This document shows positions 26,266-35,969 of a stretch of DNA of 64,000 bases, one piece after another. The position numbers were made by a program, and so were the translations under genes. The number at the start of each line of letters is the position of its first letter. The first letter of the stretch is position 1. The DNA is taken from positions 1 through 64,000 of the forward strand of contig NZ_JAJJZG010000008.1 in NCBI RefSeq assembly GCF_021028995.1, written 5' to 3'. The DNA is from Halobacterium sp. KA-4. Its GTDB lineage: Archaea; Halobacteriota; Halobacteria; Halobacteriales; Halobacteriaceae. Below the pieces are notes generated by a model, which did not search any database, was not told the origin of the DNA, and saw nothing but the letters and a program-made list of their open reading frames with translations.

Positions 26266-27384
26266 TCAGGTGTAGGATGAACCCCGACCAGTGATGTCGT
26301 CAAGCACTTCCTGGCGTTGCCGCATCTTGTCCTCCTCCGACCGGACATCGTAGTGCTGGTCGATAATCGTGGGCGTGACGTTACACCGGTCGCTGACTAC
26401 TTCGACCGGTACACCAGCGCGGAGCAGTTGGGTGATGTAACCCCGACGAATCGGATGGGGCGTCACGCTCGACGGACACCTGGCCATCCGATCGTCGTTC
26501 GTGACCGCTTCGCAGTTCTCTGGATCCCGATCATGTGGGCACTCCGCCCCGATCGCACAGGGACGGGACCACCGGTAGACGTAGGACCGAATCGTCGACG
26601 TGCCCGGCCGGCCGTGAGTAGTCGCGAGCAGTGGCTGTCGACCGTAGTTATCGGTGATATCCGGTCGCCGCTCCCGGAGGTAGTCGTCGATGACGTCACA
26701 CGCCTCCGAACTGACGGCCACGCGACGCTCACCAGGGGCCTTGTTCTTGATTGGGGTGTCAGTCTCCGGACGGTGGCAGATCTCTATGTGCGCCGTCTCA
26801 GCGTTAGGTCGGAAGTCTTTGACGTCGAGAGCTCGGGCAGCTCCGAGGCGCATCCCTGTCTCAGTCAACACTACCCAGGCGACGTGCTCAGTCGTGGCAT
26901 ACTCGTAGCGCCCGAGGTAGTCTAACACGTCTCGGGCGCGGTCCGCGTGGAGCACCGTGTCTCGCGCGTTCTCTCCGTCGTTCAGACTCGGGGAGTCGAC
27001 GTTCTTGAACAGGCCCGGTTGGACAGCATCGATCGTCTCGCACCACTGAATGAATACCCGCAGGGAGTCCATCTGTGTCTTCTCGCTCACCGTATTCAAG
27101 TCTTGGCGACGCCACACGCGGAACTCGTGGAGGTCCCGCGCGCTGAGGTCGTTCAGGTTATCGATGTCCTGGGTCTCACACCAGTCAACGAAGAAGCCGA
27201 GCCGAGACCGGTGTGCGTCGACGGTCGCCTGCTGACAGTCCCGGGACTTGTCGTCGAGATATAGTTCCAGCGCTCGCTCGGGAGTGGTCGGTTCGAGCGA
27301 TTCGGTGGTCTGGTCTAGAAGGTCGGCGAGTCGGTCCTCCAAGTTGTCAGTGTCGTCGATTGCGGGGACATCGTTGGACACCAC
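26266..27384 (-). CDS. Tyrosine recombinase / integrase (second)
   Basis: A 372-residue integrase related to the one at 21667: it shares RSRLGFF, SEKTQMDSLRVF, MRLGAARALD (catalytic Arg), HRPETDTPIKNK, a Cys-rich insert (RPCAIGAECPHD), TPHPIRRG (HxxR) and IIDQHYDVR (Tyr). The start is assigned to the GTG at 27382-27384, which shares its G with the stop codon of the upstream RHH gene; an ATG far upstream would overlap that gene by 180 bp. All catalytic residues are present. It may be a remnant of an earlier insertion or part of a two-recombinase element. Confidence 0.87.
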   Translation of the reverse strand: MVSNDVPAIDDTDNLEDRLADLLDQTTESLEPTTPERALELYLDDKSRDCQQATVDAHRSRLGFFVDWCETQDIDNLNDLSARDLHEFRVWRRQDLNTVSEKTQMDSLRVFIQWCETIDAVQPGLFKNVDSPSLNDGENARDTVLHADRARDVLDYLGRYEYATTEHVAWVVLTETGMRLGAARALDVKDFRPNAETAHIEICHRPETDTPIKNKAPGERRVAVSSEACDVIDDYLRERRPDITDNYGRQPLLATTHGRPGTSTIRSYVYRWSRPCAIGAECPHDRDPENCEAVTNDDRMARCPSSVTPHPIRRGYITQLLRAGVPVEVVSDRCNVTPTIIDQHYDVRSEEDKMRQRQEVLDDITGRGSSYT

Positions 27385-27641
27385 TATTCCAAGTCCCCCA
27401 GCAATTGCTCGATGAAGTTCGACTTCGGCTCGTCCTGCTGGGAACAATCCGTCTCGGTGAGGCCGCTTGACGAATTTGAGGCCAGCGCTCGAAGATCCCA
27501 CGGGTTCCGCTCGATGTGGTCCTCGATGGCCAATTCCAGGTATGCGGACATCGAGGTACCACACTCTTCGGCAGCGAGTGCTAACTGGGCCTTCGAATCG
27601 GCGTCGATGCGGGAGGCGACGGTTTCTGTGTTGGGGCTCAC
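27384..27641 (-). CDS. Ribbon-helix-helix-like DNA-binding protein
   Basis: An 85-residue protein starting at the GTG 27639-27641. The core NTETVASRIDADSKAQLALAA then EECGTSMSAYLELAIEDHI has the beta-strand/helix/helix pattern of MetJ/CopG-type regulators; the C-terminus is disordered. On the minus strand a TATA box (CTATATACG, about 27667-27675) lies about 28 nt upstream, supporting this start and a leaderless mRNA. It is coupled to the integrase through a TAG/GTG overlap, like an excisionase or regulator gene. Confidence 0.68.
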   Translation of the reverse strand: MSPNTETVASRIDADSKAQLALAAEECGTSMSAYLELAIEDHIERNPWDLRALASNSSSGLTETDCSQQDEPKSNFIEQLLGDLE

Positions 27642-27711
27642 GTCAAACAGCCCCAGGCCGATCCCACGTATATAGATTGGAGAGAAATTGGAGTTGGTCC
27701 CCAAAACACCA

Positions 27712-27896
27712 CCAATTCAAGCGATATATTCGGTTGGCATTGGTTTAGAACCACATAGATTGAAGTTATATCACCAATTCGATGCTTGTTTTCGAATAAG
27801 GTACCTAATTCCTGTGCCCGGAACGTAGATACGCCGCCAATTCACGTCGACGAACGTCTGGTTTTCCCGAATCGCAGTACAGCAGTACAGAATTGG
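27712..27896. repeat. Four RCCAATTC heptamer repeats between divergent genes
   Basis: CCAATTC occurs at 27712-27718, 27774-27780 and 27837-27843, and as GAATTGG at 27890-27896, with spacings of 62, 63 and 53 bp. Each is preceded by A or G on its own strand. The surrounding 230 bp are A/T-rich and gene-free. They may be regulator-binding iterons for the RHH protein or for the divergent nuclease gene. Confidence 0.45.
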
Positions 27897-27936
27897 CCAC
27901 CCACAGGTTGACGAAGGCGTTGTCACAATCGCGAAT

Positions 27937-29184
27937 ATGGCATCGGCGGCTGACGAGCTCGCAGAACCACAAGTCCTCGCGCACGCCAAGCGACGCCTCT
28001 TCCCCGAGGAGCGCGAAGCGGGCACGTACGCCGTCGTAGACACGCAGTTCTCAACGACAGAGTGGTTATCGGGCGAACGGATCGACCCGGCTATCCAGGA
28101 TCGGCTTGCGCCGTTCAATCACGTTCAGGTCGGCGGCGGGTATCCCGACCTCGTCGGGGTTCGTAACCTTGAATCGGAGCTGCTGGCAGTCGAACGATTC
28201 GGCGACGACCCACCGCTGATTGCGGTCGAAGCGAAGGGCCACACCGGGGACGGAACCGTCGACACACAGCGCGGCATCCTGGAGGCGTACGACCGACTCC
28301 ACGAGGCGAACGCGGCGTATCTCGCAGCACCGCGGGCAGTCGTTACACAGACGGACCGGACACTCGCCCGGGAGCTGAACGTTGGAATTCTCGGGGTCGA
28401 GCGTGGCGGGGGCGTCACACCACTAGAAGTCCCGCGAATCGTCGGCAACCGGACGTCAGACGAGGTAACAGCGATCCGCTTCCAAGCGAGCGCGCAGGGC
28501 GTCGTCGACAAGTCCTTCGGCCTGAATCATCCAAAGAACTACCTCGGCTACCCGCTCGCACACTACGCAGACGGCGATACCGCCCAACTCCTCCAAGACT
28601 ACAAGGTCGTCGGCGCTGTCGAGGACGCACGTCGCGGGGCGGTCTTCCTCGGGCTCGTCGAGGAGAAACCGAATCGTGTGGAACTGACGCCGCTCGGCCG
28701 CGAGGTGATTCGGTACGTTACGAGTCGTTACGGTTCAGTCGAGGCCGGGATCGCCGAATTCGAGAACTGGTACCGGAAATCCCAGCGATTCTATGATCTC
28801 GCTCCGGAATGGGGGCAGCTCGCCCGCCGTGTCGTCTTCGCCTATCCGGCCACCCAGTTGCTCGTCGAGGAGTTACAGCAGATGCACGACGACCGGATTC
28901 GGGAGCCGTCGTTGGTGGAATTGGTCGAGTGGCTGCACGTACAGCATCCGTCGTTCACCGTGGAACTGTTCATCCGGGGTGACCAAGACGTCCGCAGTCG
29001 AGTATTGACGCCAGACGGGGAGTTACGTGAAAAGCCGTTACACGACGGTGACGTCTATCACTCACCGACTGTCTTCCAGTTGAAGGCGATGCTGTTCCAC
29101 GCAGGGATTCTGACCGGGCGTGGGGCGGAACCGTGCAATTTGGGCCCGGAAACCGACACCTGGGCACTTCGGGACCCAGTTTAA
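27937..29184 (+). CDS. PD-(D/E)XK nuclease-like protein
   Basis: A 415-residue protein with a restriction-endonuclease-like core near the N-terminus: D71 in GGGYPDLVGV and the E98-x-K100 pair in LIAVEAKG, the classic PD-...-ExK arrangement. The middle region (about 170-270) resembles winged helices (ELTPLGREVIRYV), and the C-terminal third is helical and unassigned. It opens the rightward defence block and precedes the BREX-like helicase by 110 bp. It may be an effector that cuts unmodified DNA, but no family name can be given. Confidence 0.72.
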   Translation: MASAADELAEPQVLAHAKRRLFPEEREAGTYAVVDTQFSTTEWLSGERIDPAIQDRLAPFNHVQVGGGYPDLVGVRNLESELLAVERFGDDPPLIAVEAKGHTGDGTVDTQRGILEAYDRLHEANAAYLAAPRAVVTQTDRTLARELNVGILGVERGGGVTPLEVPRIVGNRTSDEVTAIRFQASAQGVVDKSFGLNHPKNYLGYPLAHYADGDTAQLLQDYKVVGAVEDARRGAVFLGLVEEKPNRVELTPLGREVIRYVTSRYGSVEAGIAEFENWYRKSQRFYDLAPEWGQLARRVVFAYPATQLLVEELQQMHDDRIREPSLVELVEWLHVQHPSFTVELFIRGDQDVRSRVLTPDGELREKPLHDGDVYHSPTVFQLKAMLFHAGILTGRGAEPCNLGPETDTWALRDPV

Positions 29185-29294
29185 GAAAAGGAGAGTGACA
29201 GTGGCCTGCCGACCAAATCAGCGGACACGATAGCGGGGAGCCCTGGTGTGTTTCGGCGGAAGAAATATGCACCTGCTAACAGTTCCTTCCTGCA

Positions 29295-32048
29295 ATGGAG
29301 CCGATAGGTCCGGATTACCGGGACTTCGAGGAGTACCAGACGGACCGCCTCGCTGGCAAGTCCCCCCTGGAACAGCTCCTGTTAATGGACAGCGAGTTGG
29401 CGAACTACGTTCACCTATCGTCGCGATACGTGGGACCCCTACACCCAGTAGATTTGCCCCAAATGCGGGACGCTTACGACCGACGCTTCTCCGAGTTCAT
29501 CGAACAACGGTTAGACGAAGATACGCGTCGAAACGGACGTGCAGATCACACTGAATTTGCCGCGTTTCGAGAAGATATTGCCGAACTAAACAAGACCCTC
29601 AAAAGTAGAGGCGACAACGAGCTCGCCGTTCTCTCGGAGTCTGCTGAACGCCTGCTCACAAAGCGACTACGACGTGAAGGATTGGACCCGAGCCAAATGG
29701 AACTCGACCACATGAGCAGGGACGGGACCCTGTATCTCCTGGAGCTCTACGCGACTGCGGTTCAACAGGAACTATACGAGGATGCGGAGCTGCTTACCGA
29801 GTTGCAAGACGCGCTCGAGGAGTACAACGACTTCGACCACGAAGCCCTGGTCGATTCCCTGCAATATCCAGTTTTGATGGTCTCGCTGTGGCGAAACCAA
29901 CGCGAGGGACTCCATCAATGGCTCGATGCCGGTAGAGAGGGGACGCTCGAGATGGCGACAGCAACCGGGAAAACTGTGGCCGGAATCGCAGCAATCGCTC
30001 ACCTGTGTGGCGTTCTTCCCAACCACGACTTCGACGAGTGGGGAAGCGACGTCCGAACAGAGGACGCATCGATTGCTATCGTCGCTCACTCGAATGCAAT
30101 CCTCAGCCAGTGGGAGCGCGAAATTCGGGATCTACTTGGGCTGAACGTAGCCGGTGCAGACCGATCCGGACAGCCCGAGAATCTCAACTTCTCGACCGGT
30201 ACCGTCGAGTTCCACACTATCCACTCACTCCAGCCACGGTACGGAGGACCACCGGACAAGACCTACGACCTCGTCATCTGTGACGAAGCCCACCACTACT
30301 CGAACACGAGCGAGGGCGGATTTGGTGCCGCACTGAACGACATCCGAACTGACGCGATGCTCGGCCTGTCCGCTACGCTCGGACGGGAAGGTGGGAAGAA
30401 ACGCGAGGAGCTAGAATCACTCCTCGGTGACGTCGTCTACCAGTATTCTGTAGAGGACGCACAAAGAGACGGCATTATTCCCGAGTTCGAGTGGACAGTT
30501 CACCCCACACCTCTCGAGGCGTCCGAGGCTGACGAATGGGAACAGAAGACGAACCGAATCACGAATCTATTCAAGCGAATCCGGTACGAAGACCGATCGA
30601 AGCGGGTGTTGCGAAGCCTGGACGTGCCGTTCAACGAATTCGAAGACCTCGGGGATTTCATCCGAGCCCATAAAGCGGCCTCCATCGAACGGGATGAAGT
30701 ACCAGACTCCTGGGGAGACCTGCACGCGGCAATCATGAGCCGGAATATGATCCGGCATCGGTCTCGGCCGAAACTCGACGCAGCAATCGAACTCGCCGAA
30801 GAGTACCTCACGGCGGACGGCAGCGGCATCAAGCTCGTGATGTTCACCATGAACATCGACATGGTGGAGGAGATAGAGACGCAGCTTTCGGGAGTCTGTG
30901 AAAACGTGTACGCTGTTCACAGCAAGGTCGCAGCGTCGAACAAGAAGAAAGACGAGATCGTGCGCAGACGGATCGACGAGTTCAAAGACACGGACAACGG
31001 CGTTCTCATCGCGCCGAAGCTTCTCGATGAGGGCATCGACGTGCCGGACGCGGAGGTCGGCATCAACGTCGCCGGGACGAAGACCGAACTCCAGCTCATT
31101 CAGCGAATGGGGCGCATTCTGCGACGTCACGCCGACCAGAAGCCGCACTTTCACCATTACGTCGCGGTACCTGAGGAACAACATTTGGACGGCGTCGACA
31201 GCAAGGAGTTCGCGCAGGAACTCCACTGGGTCCGGGAGCTCGGAGAGCGCATCGCACAACAGCCAACGTTCGAACCGGCTGGCATCGATCCAGACATCGT
31301 CGAGAAGGCAAAGCAACGGGGCAACGAACTCTGGGCAGAGGAACTGGCTGCCGACGAGGAAGTCGAGACGATCGACGGTCCGCTCAAACTCGAGGAAATC
31401 GTCAAAACAATCACGCCCACCGTCGCCGACGCACTCCTCGGTGAGCTCTCGTTGACTGCCAACCAGTTCTCGGAGCAGGCCTGGGAACGCGGTATGCAGA
31501 CGGTCCGAGAGCGATCGATTCTCTCCCCGAGTGACTTGCAACAGCTCTGGTGGCTCTACCCGCTCTACCAGGACGATCCCACGACCCTGAAACAGCTGCT
31601 CACTGCCGCCCGTGAAAAAGAGGCTGGACTACCGGGCATGAACGCAGAAGGGAGCGGTTCGAAGGGGAGTGACGCAAGTCAATCGGACTCGGGTGATCCC
31701 GAACCCAAAGAGACCGAGACGAACAACCCAGTAACCCCAGATTCAACAACGTTAGATCCAACTGAGTCGTCGAACTCCACTGGTTCCGGAGCTGAGTCTA
31801 GGGAATCCACTACCACTCAATACCACGACCTCTCCGAGAAAGCGGTCCGTCGGCTCCACGATATCGCCGATACCCAACCGACGAAGAACGCCGAACTTTG
31901 TTCACTTTGGGAGTACGAGTCCGGGTCAGAACTATACTCGTACCTTCGGGGAACACTAACGGATTACTTCGAGCGGAACTCCAACGGGCTGATCGTGCTG
32001 AATGAGGCAGGCGAGAAATTGGTCAAGGTGACGGAACGCCCGAAATAA
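29295..32048 (+). CDS. SF2 DEAD/DEAH helicase of BREX-like operon (BrxH-like)
   Basis: A 917-residue helicase. An N-terminal domain of about 200 residues precedes motif I (MATATGKTVAGIAAI, near 220), motif II DEAH in LVICDEAHHYS (near 330), motif III GLSATLG, and the RecA2 motifs LIAPKLLDEGIDVPDAE and QRMGRILRR (near 604). A Ser/Thr/Pro-rich linker (about 780-840) leads to a C-terminal winged-helix-like domain. BREX types 3 and 5 carry comparable large helicases. It is 211 bp upstream of the BrxC-like gene on the same strand. Confidence 0.85.
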   Translation: MEPIGPDYRDFEEYQTDRLAGKSPLEQLLLMDSELANYVHLSSRYVGPLHPVDLPQMRDAYDRRFSEFIEQRLDEDTRRNGRADHTEFAAFREDIAELNKTLKSRGDNELAVLSESAERLLTKRLRREGLDPSQMELDHMSRDGTLYLLELYATAVQQELYEDAELLTELQDALEEYNDFDHEALVDSLQYPVLMVSLWRNQREGLHQWLDAGREGTLEMATATGKTVAGIAAIAHLCGVLPNHDFDEWGSDVRTEDASIAIVAHSNAILSQWEREIRDLLGLNVAGADRSGQPENLNFSTGTVEFHTIHSLQPRYGGPPDKTYDLVICDEAHHYSNTSEGGFGAALNDIRTDAMLGLSATLGREGGKKREELESLLGDVVYQYSVEDAQRDGIIPEFEWTVHPTPLEASEADEWEQKTNRITNLFKRIRYEDRSKRVLRSLDVPFNEFEDLGDFIRAHKAASIERDEVPDSWGDLHAAIMSRNMIRHRSRPKLDAAIELAEEYLTADGSGIKLVMFTMNIDMVEEIETQLSGVCENVYAVHSKVAASNKKKDEIVRRRIDEFKDTDNGVLIAPKLLDEGIDVPDAEVGINVAGTKTELQLIQRMGRILRRHADQKPHFHHYVAVPEEQHLDGVDSKEFAQELHWVRELGERIAQQPTFEPAGIDPDIVEKAKQRGNELWAEELAADEEVETIDGPLKLEEIVKTITPTVADALLGELSLTANQFSEQAWERGMQTVRERSILSPSDLQQLWWLYPLYQDDPTTLKQLLTAAREKEAGLPGMNAEGSGSKGSDASQSDSGDPEPKETETNNPVTPDSTTLDPTESSNSTGSGAESRESTTTQYHDLSEKAVRRLHDIADTQPTKNAELCSLWEYESGSELYSYLRGTLTDYFERNSNGLIVLNEAGEKLVKVTERPK

Positions 32049-32259
32049 TCGATCCCAACGATACGCGCAGATCGCGAGACTCAGTTTTCAATTCGAGGCA
32101 GTGAAATGGAGAGATGGCCGAATTATTCCTATACGATCAAGTGGTCAAGAAGGACAATGGTTTAGACGCATGAATCTCCGACAACAACTACTATGAAGCC
32201 GCCGAAGAAGGTGGCTCATATGCTTGGAGACTTGCTGCCCTGGACTACAGGAGGATACT

Positions 32260-35049
32260 ATGGCTAGCAAAGTGATCGCGGACTATATTTCACCAAGTGA
32301 AGAAATCCAGGGGAAAGGAGGATCTATCAACCCGACGGGGCTCTTGGACGAAGTAAGCCTATACAATCTCTACGACGATCGCGAGTCCCCTGAGCAAGAC
32401 GCTGAGCGTATCCTCGAGATTACTTACCCCACGGATACGCTCACCTCAATAATCGAGAATAGCACGAGGAAATTAGACCCGACCGAAGATTTCTCCGAGG
32501 GGGGTCAGGTAATTGGCGGAGAATATGGTAGCGGGAAAAGCCACATCGAACTTGTCGTTTACCACCTGTTCAATTCACCAGAACTTGGCGAACAATGGCT
32601 CAATTCTCAAGGAATCGACGCGAGCCTGCCCGACGAGACTCGGTCAGCAGCTCTCCAGATGTTCAATCTGGATCAGGAATACAACCGTCTCTCAGAGGCA
32701 GTCCGCGATTACCTGGGAATTGACCAGTGGAAGGGGGACAGCGAGTCACCTACCGTTCACCAGATCCGTGACACGCTCGAAGGCAAGCCTAGCATTATTC
32801 TGATCGACGAATTCGAGCGGTGGTTCGGGATGGCGGATCGGTCAGCGTACCGTGACGACAATCTGGCCTTCCTCCAGAACCTTCTGGAAGCTGCTGGTCG
32901 GGATGACACGCAGATCTCTGTTCTCATCTCGCTGTTATACGAAGATGATGACGTTCAGGCAATCACGCAGCGGACGAATCCCTTCACGCACGACTTATCA
33001 TCGCGGCGGGACGAGAAGATAGACTTCATTCTTCATCGCCTAGTCGGTGAAGTGAACGACCCGGAAGGACTGGAATCACTCGCAAAAGAGTACACGGACG
33101 TCTACCGACAGAACGACCAGATCCAACTGCAGGACTACCAGGACCTACAGGACCAAATCGAGCGGTACTATCCATTCCATCCCGCGTTACTGAAGCTGCT
33201 GATGGAGAAGTACTCCGAGCAGCGTATTAGCTCGGACGCACGCGGCCTGCTCAGATTCCTCACCGAGATATTCAGTGACAACTACCAGAACGTCGATCTC
33301 ATTTTGACTGGCGACGTCGACGTTTTCGAGTACACGGACCGGTTCCAGTATATCGACAACGAACTGGTCGGGAAGTACGTTAACGACTATCATCGACTCC
33401 AGAAGCCCGATGAAACCTTCGACGAATTCATCGAAGAGCTCCTGAACATCGTCCTCCTGCACAGTCTCGCGAGGGCAGGAGAGGAAGGGGCGAACAAGCG
33501 CCAGATGCTGATGGGCACGATGCGGAAAGGAGTAAACGCCCACCGGCTCATTCAAACGTTCACCGAGGAGGTCTACGGGCACGCCTGGCACATCCACCGG
33601 ATCAACGGGGAGTACGCTTTCGACGTGGACGAGAACCCCGCGGCCCGGATCGAGAAGAAAGCCGAGGACATACACAAGCACGACGCGGTGCACCGGGTCG
33701 AGTCACTCGTAACCGAGGACCTGTTCGGGGGCCACAACAACGTCCACATCCTCGACCCGGTGAATACTGAACAGGACATTCCGGACAACAAGGCCCTGAA
33801 AATCGCGGTGACTCTCGGAGCGAGTCGGAGCTACGACGAGGAGTTCGAGGAACTCACGACCGGGCAGGAACGAGAGTTTAATAACACGATTGTCCTGGTC
33901 ACGCCGCAGAAACGGTCCAGCGTAGACACGAATACAGGCATCATAGAACTCGCACGAAAGGTAGTCGCAGGCGAACAACTCGACCGCGAAGAAGAAGTGC
34001 TCCCAGATGGGTTCGCGGAGATTCACGACCAGAACTTCCAGAACCTCCGGGACCGCGTGCGGGACAAGTTCGGCACGGTCCACACGTCCACCGAACGCGG
34101 TCTCTTCCCACAGGATCTGCCGACCGGGGGGAACATGGACTTCTACGCTGCGACTATCGAGGTCGTCAAGCCGGATAGCAGCCAGCTACGGTCTGAAGTA
34201 GAGGACGCCGTCAAGAATGCGGGTGGGAGCGGCATTCAGTACGAGCACCTCAAAAACGACTTCTACCGGAATCCGTCATATACGACTCTGACGAGTGAGG
34301 ATGAACTGGAGGAAGCAATAGATACGCTCTGCCGTGATGGGGTTCTCAAGGTCGGAAACTACCACGAAGAGCGGGTCGGGAGCCTCGGCAACGATACGAA
34401 TCTCGTTCACGAACAGTACATCGAGGAAGAAGACGACGAAGACGAAAAGAAGACCATCACAATCGATGCCCGAGGGACTGGGGATGGAGATGACGACGAA
34501 GGAGGAAAGTCGGTAGCTGGAGATGATGACGAAGGTGGACAGGGAACCGCAGCCAGTGCCTTCGAATGTCCCGAGTGTGGCCGTGAGCTCGAGGGCAACT
34601 CCTGCGAGTGCGGCTTCGAGTTCGACGTTACCGACATCGAGGAAGGAAAAGTGGAGATCGAGGGAGAATCTGAGAAGATGGTCGGGAAGTTCATCGAAGA
34701 TCTGGGGCTGGAGGAACCCGAAAAGCGAATCCAGTCGTATCCGTTGATGGGGGACATCGAGGCCGACAACAAGCCGGACCTCATCGACGAACTCGAGCGT
34801 GAGATCGGCATCGAGTGGGAGATCCACGAGGCAACAATCTCCGTCGAGGGCACGCTCACGGCGGACGACTTAGCCGACTACGGTATCAATGCAGACGCGC
34901 TCAGCGAGAAGGTCTCACTGAGCGAGACATTCGACATCGATGCGGACGAACCGCTTTCACGTCAGGCGTTCCTCAGCCTACTCTGGGATCTGAACGTCCC
35001 CGAGCGCGCGTCGCTATCGGTGAAGCTACAGGTGGACAAGAATGAGTAG
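32260..35049 (+). CDS. DUF499 / BrxC-PglY-like P-loop ATPase
   Basis: A 929-residue ATPase. Walker A is GEYGSGKSHIE (87-97) and Walker B is SIILIDEFERWFG (about 180-192). Long helical regions follow, with an acidic linker around 725-765, a zinc ribbon (CPECGRELEGNSCECGF, near 770) and a C-terminal acidic domain. Large ATPases of this kind (COG1483/DUF499) are the BrxC/PglY component of BREX. The ATG at 32260 was chosen over 32224 because it has a GGAGG ribosome-binding site 7 nt upstream. Its stop overlaps the next start (ATGAGTAG), coupling it to PglZ. Confidence 0.85.
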   Translation: MASKVIADYISPSEEIQGKGGSINPTGLLDEVSLYNLYDDRESPEQDAERILEITYPTDTLTSIIENSTRKLDPTEDFSEGGQVIGGEYGSGKSHIELVVYHLFNSPELGEQWLNSQGIDASLPDETRSAALQMFNLDQEYNRLSEAVRDYLGIDQWKGDSESPTVHQIRDTLEGKPSIILIDEFERWFGMADRSAYRDDNLAFLQNLLEAAGRDDTQISVLISLLYEDDDVQAITQRTNPFTHDLSSRRDEKIDFILHRLVGEVNDPEGLESLAKEYTDVYRQNDQIQLQDYQDLQDQIERYYPFHPALLKLLMEKYSEQRISSDARGLLRFLTEIFSDNYQNVDLILTGDVDVFEYTDRFQYIDNELVGKYVNDYHRLQKPDETFDEFIEELLNIVLLHSLARAGEEGANKRQMLMGTMRKGVNAHRLIQTFTEEVYGHAWHIHRINGEYAFDVDENPAARIEKKAEDIHKHDAVHRVESLVTEDLFGGHNNVHILDPVNTEQDIPDNKALKIAVTLGASRSYDEEFEELTTGQEREFNNTIVLVTPQKRSSVDTNTGIIELARKVVAGEQLDREEEVLPDGFAEIHDQNFQNLRDRVRDKFGTVHTSTERGLFPQDLPTGGNMDFYAATIEVVKPDSSQLRSEVEDAVKNAGGSGIQYEHLKNDFYRNPSYTTLTSEDELEEAIDTLCRDGVLKVGNYHEERVGSLGNDTNLVHEQYIEEEDDEDEKKTITIDARGTGDGDDDEGGKSVAGDDDEGGQGTAASAFECPECGRELEGNSCECGFEFDVTDIEEGKVEIEGESEKMVGKFIEDLGLEEPEKRIQSYPLMGDIEADNKPDLIDELEREIGIEWEIHEATISVEGTLTADDLADYGINADALSEKVSLSETFDIDADEPLSRQAFLSLLWDLNVPERASLSVKLQVDKNE

Positions 35050-35962
35050 CGGCCTATACGGGAGCGAGGAGTTCGAGAAACTCCTCCAGGAGGAGAACGT
35101 CCTCGATGGTGCCTTCGAGTGCCTGCGGCGAATCTGGACGGATACGGACGCGCTCGGTGACCGACGCCTGACGGAGTCGGAGTACCAGACCCGCTTGCTC
35201 GAGCGAGAATTGGAGAAGATCTACCCACCGCTGTACGACGACCTGCGGGAGCAGATGGGTGGGCATCCGATTACGGAGTTGGATGACGGCTGTGGCGTCA
35301 TCATGGACGCTTTGAGTCTCCGCGAGGGGTTCCGGCTCGAACAGGAACTCGCAGACGAACACGATTGGTCGGTGTCCCTGTCGTGGGCGCCAATCGAACG
35401 GCTTCCAAGCGAGACGAAATTCATCTGCCAAGAGTGGTTCGACGCACAGGGTCCCTCGGCTGTCTCTAGGGACGACTTCCGATTTATCGGCGACCTTGAC
35501 GTCCCGAAACTTCCCGGCACGAGTCCGGAGTACGTGTGGACCCGCCACCCCGACCAGCGACTTGAGGGAGCGTTGAAGGGGAACTACTCGATGGAAGAGG
35601 TCGAGGACATCTACAAGGACGTTAAGCGCCTCCTCGAGGACATCGTCCACGGGAGTGGCCACGACGAGTTCCTCGTGACGAGCGATCACGGCTATGTGAA
35701 CCACCTCGGCAATTCTCCCTACTCACTGACTGACGAGCAGGAGGAGGCCCTCTCGAGCAAATTCAGTAGCCGCTTCCGAGAGGTGGCGAACGGACAGGCA
35801 TACCAGCTCCTCGAACAGGCGAAGATTATTGAACGAGTACGGGAGCACTACATGGTACGAGGGCACTACAGGTGGACGAAACGGGGCGCGACGAAGAAGA
35901 TCATGCATGGTGGATTCAGTCTGCCGGAGTGCATGACGCCGGTCCTACGAATTACGACGTGA
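35042..35962 (+). CDS. pglZ: Compact PglZ-domain protein (alkaline phosphatase superfamily)
   Basis: A 306-residue protein with PglZ-type metallophosphatase landmarks: GVIMDALSLREGFRLEQEL (metal-binding Asp and nucleophilic Ser), LVTSDHGYVNHLGNS (metal-binding D and H) and the C-terminal HGGFSLPECMTPVL block that closes PglZ domains. Canonical PglZ proteins in BREX are much longer (roughly 700-900 residues), so this is little more than the catalytic domain. It overlaps the BrxC-like gene by 8 bp and is 7 bp from the methyltransferase gene. PglZ is a core BREX component of unresolved enzymatic target. Confidence 0.85.
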   Translation: MSSGLYGSEEFEKLLQEENVLDGAFECLRRIWTDTDALGDRRLTESEYQTRLLERELEKIYPPLYDDLREQMGGHPITELDDGCGVIMDALSLREGFRLEQELADEHDWSVSLSWAPIERLPSETKFICQEWFDAQGPSAVSRDDFRFIGDLDVPKLPGTSPEYVWTRHPDQRLEGALKGNYSMEEVEDIYKDVKRLLEDIVHGSGHDEFLVTSDHGYVNHLGNSPYSLTDEQEEALSSKFSSRFREVANGQAYQLLEQAKIIERVREHYMVRGHYRWTKRGATKKIMHGGFSLPECMTPVLRITT

Positions 35963-35969
35963 GGAAATT

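Noticed and set aside
29295-32048. DISARM or type I restriction assignment for the helicase block
   Set aside because: No DUF1998 protein, PLD nuclease, HsdS or HsdM is present. The PglZ and BrxC-like neighbours fit BREX better.
32193-32267. 24-codon ORF overlapping the start of the BrxC-like gene
   Set aside because: Short, with no clear ribosome-binding site or codon bias, and overlapping the well-supported ATG at 32260.
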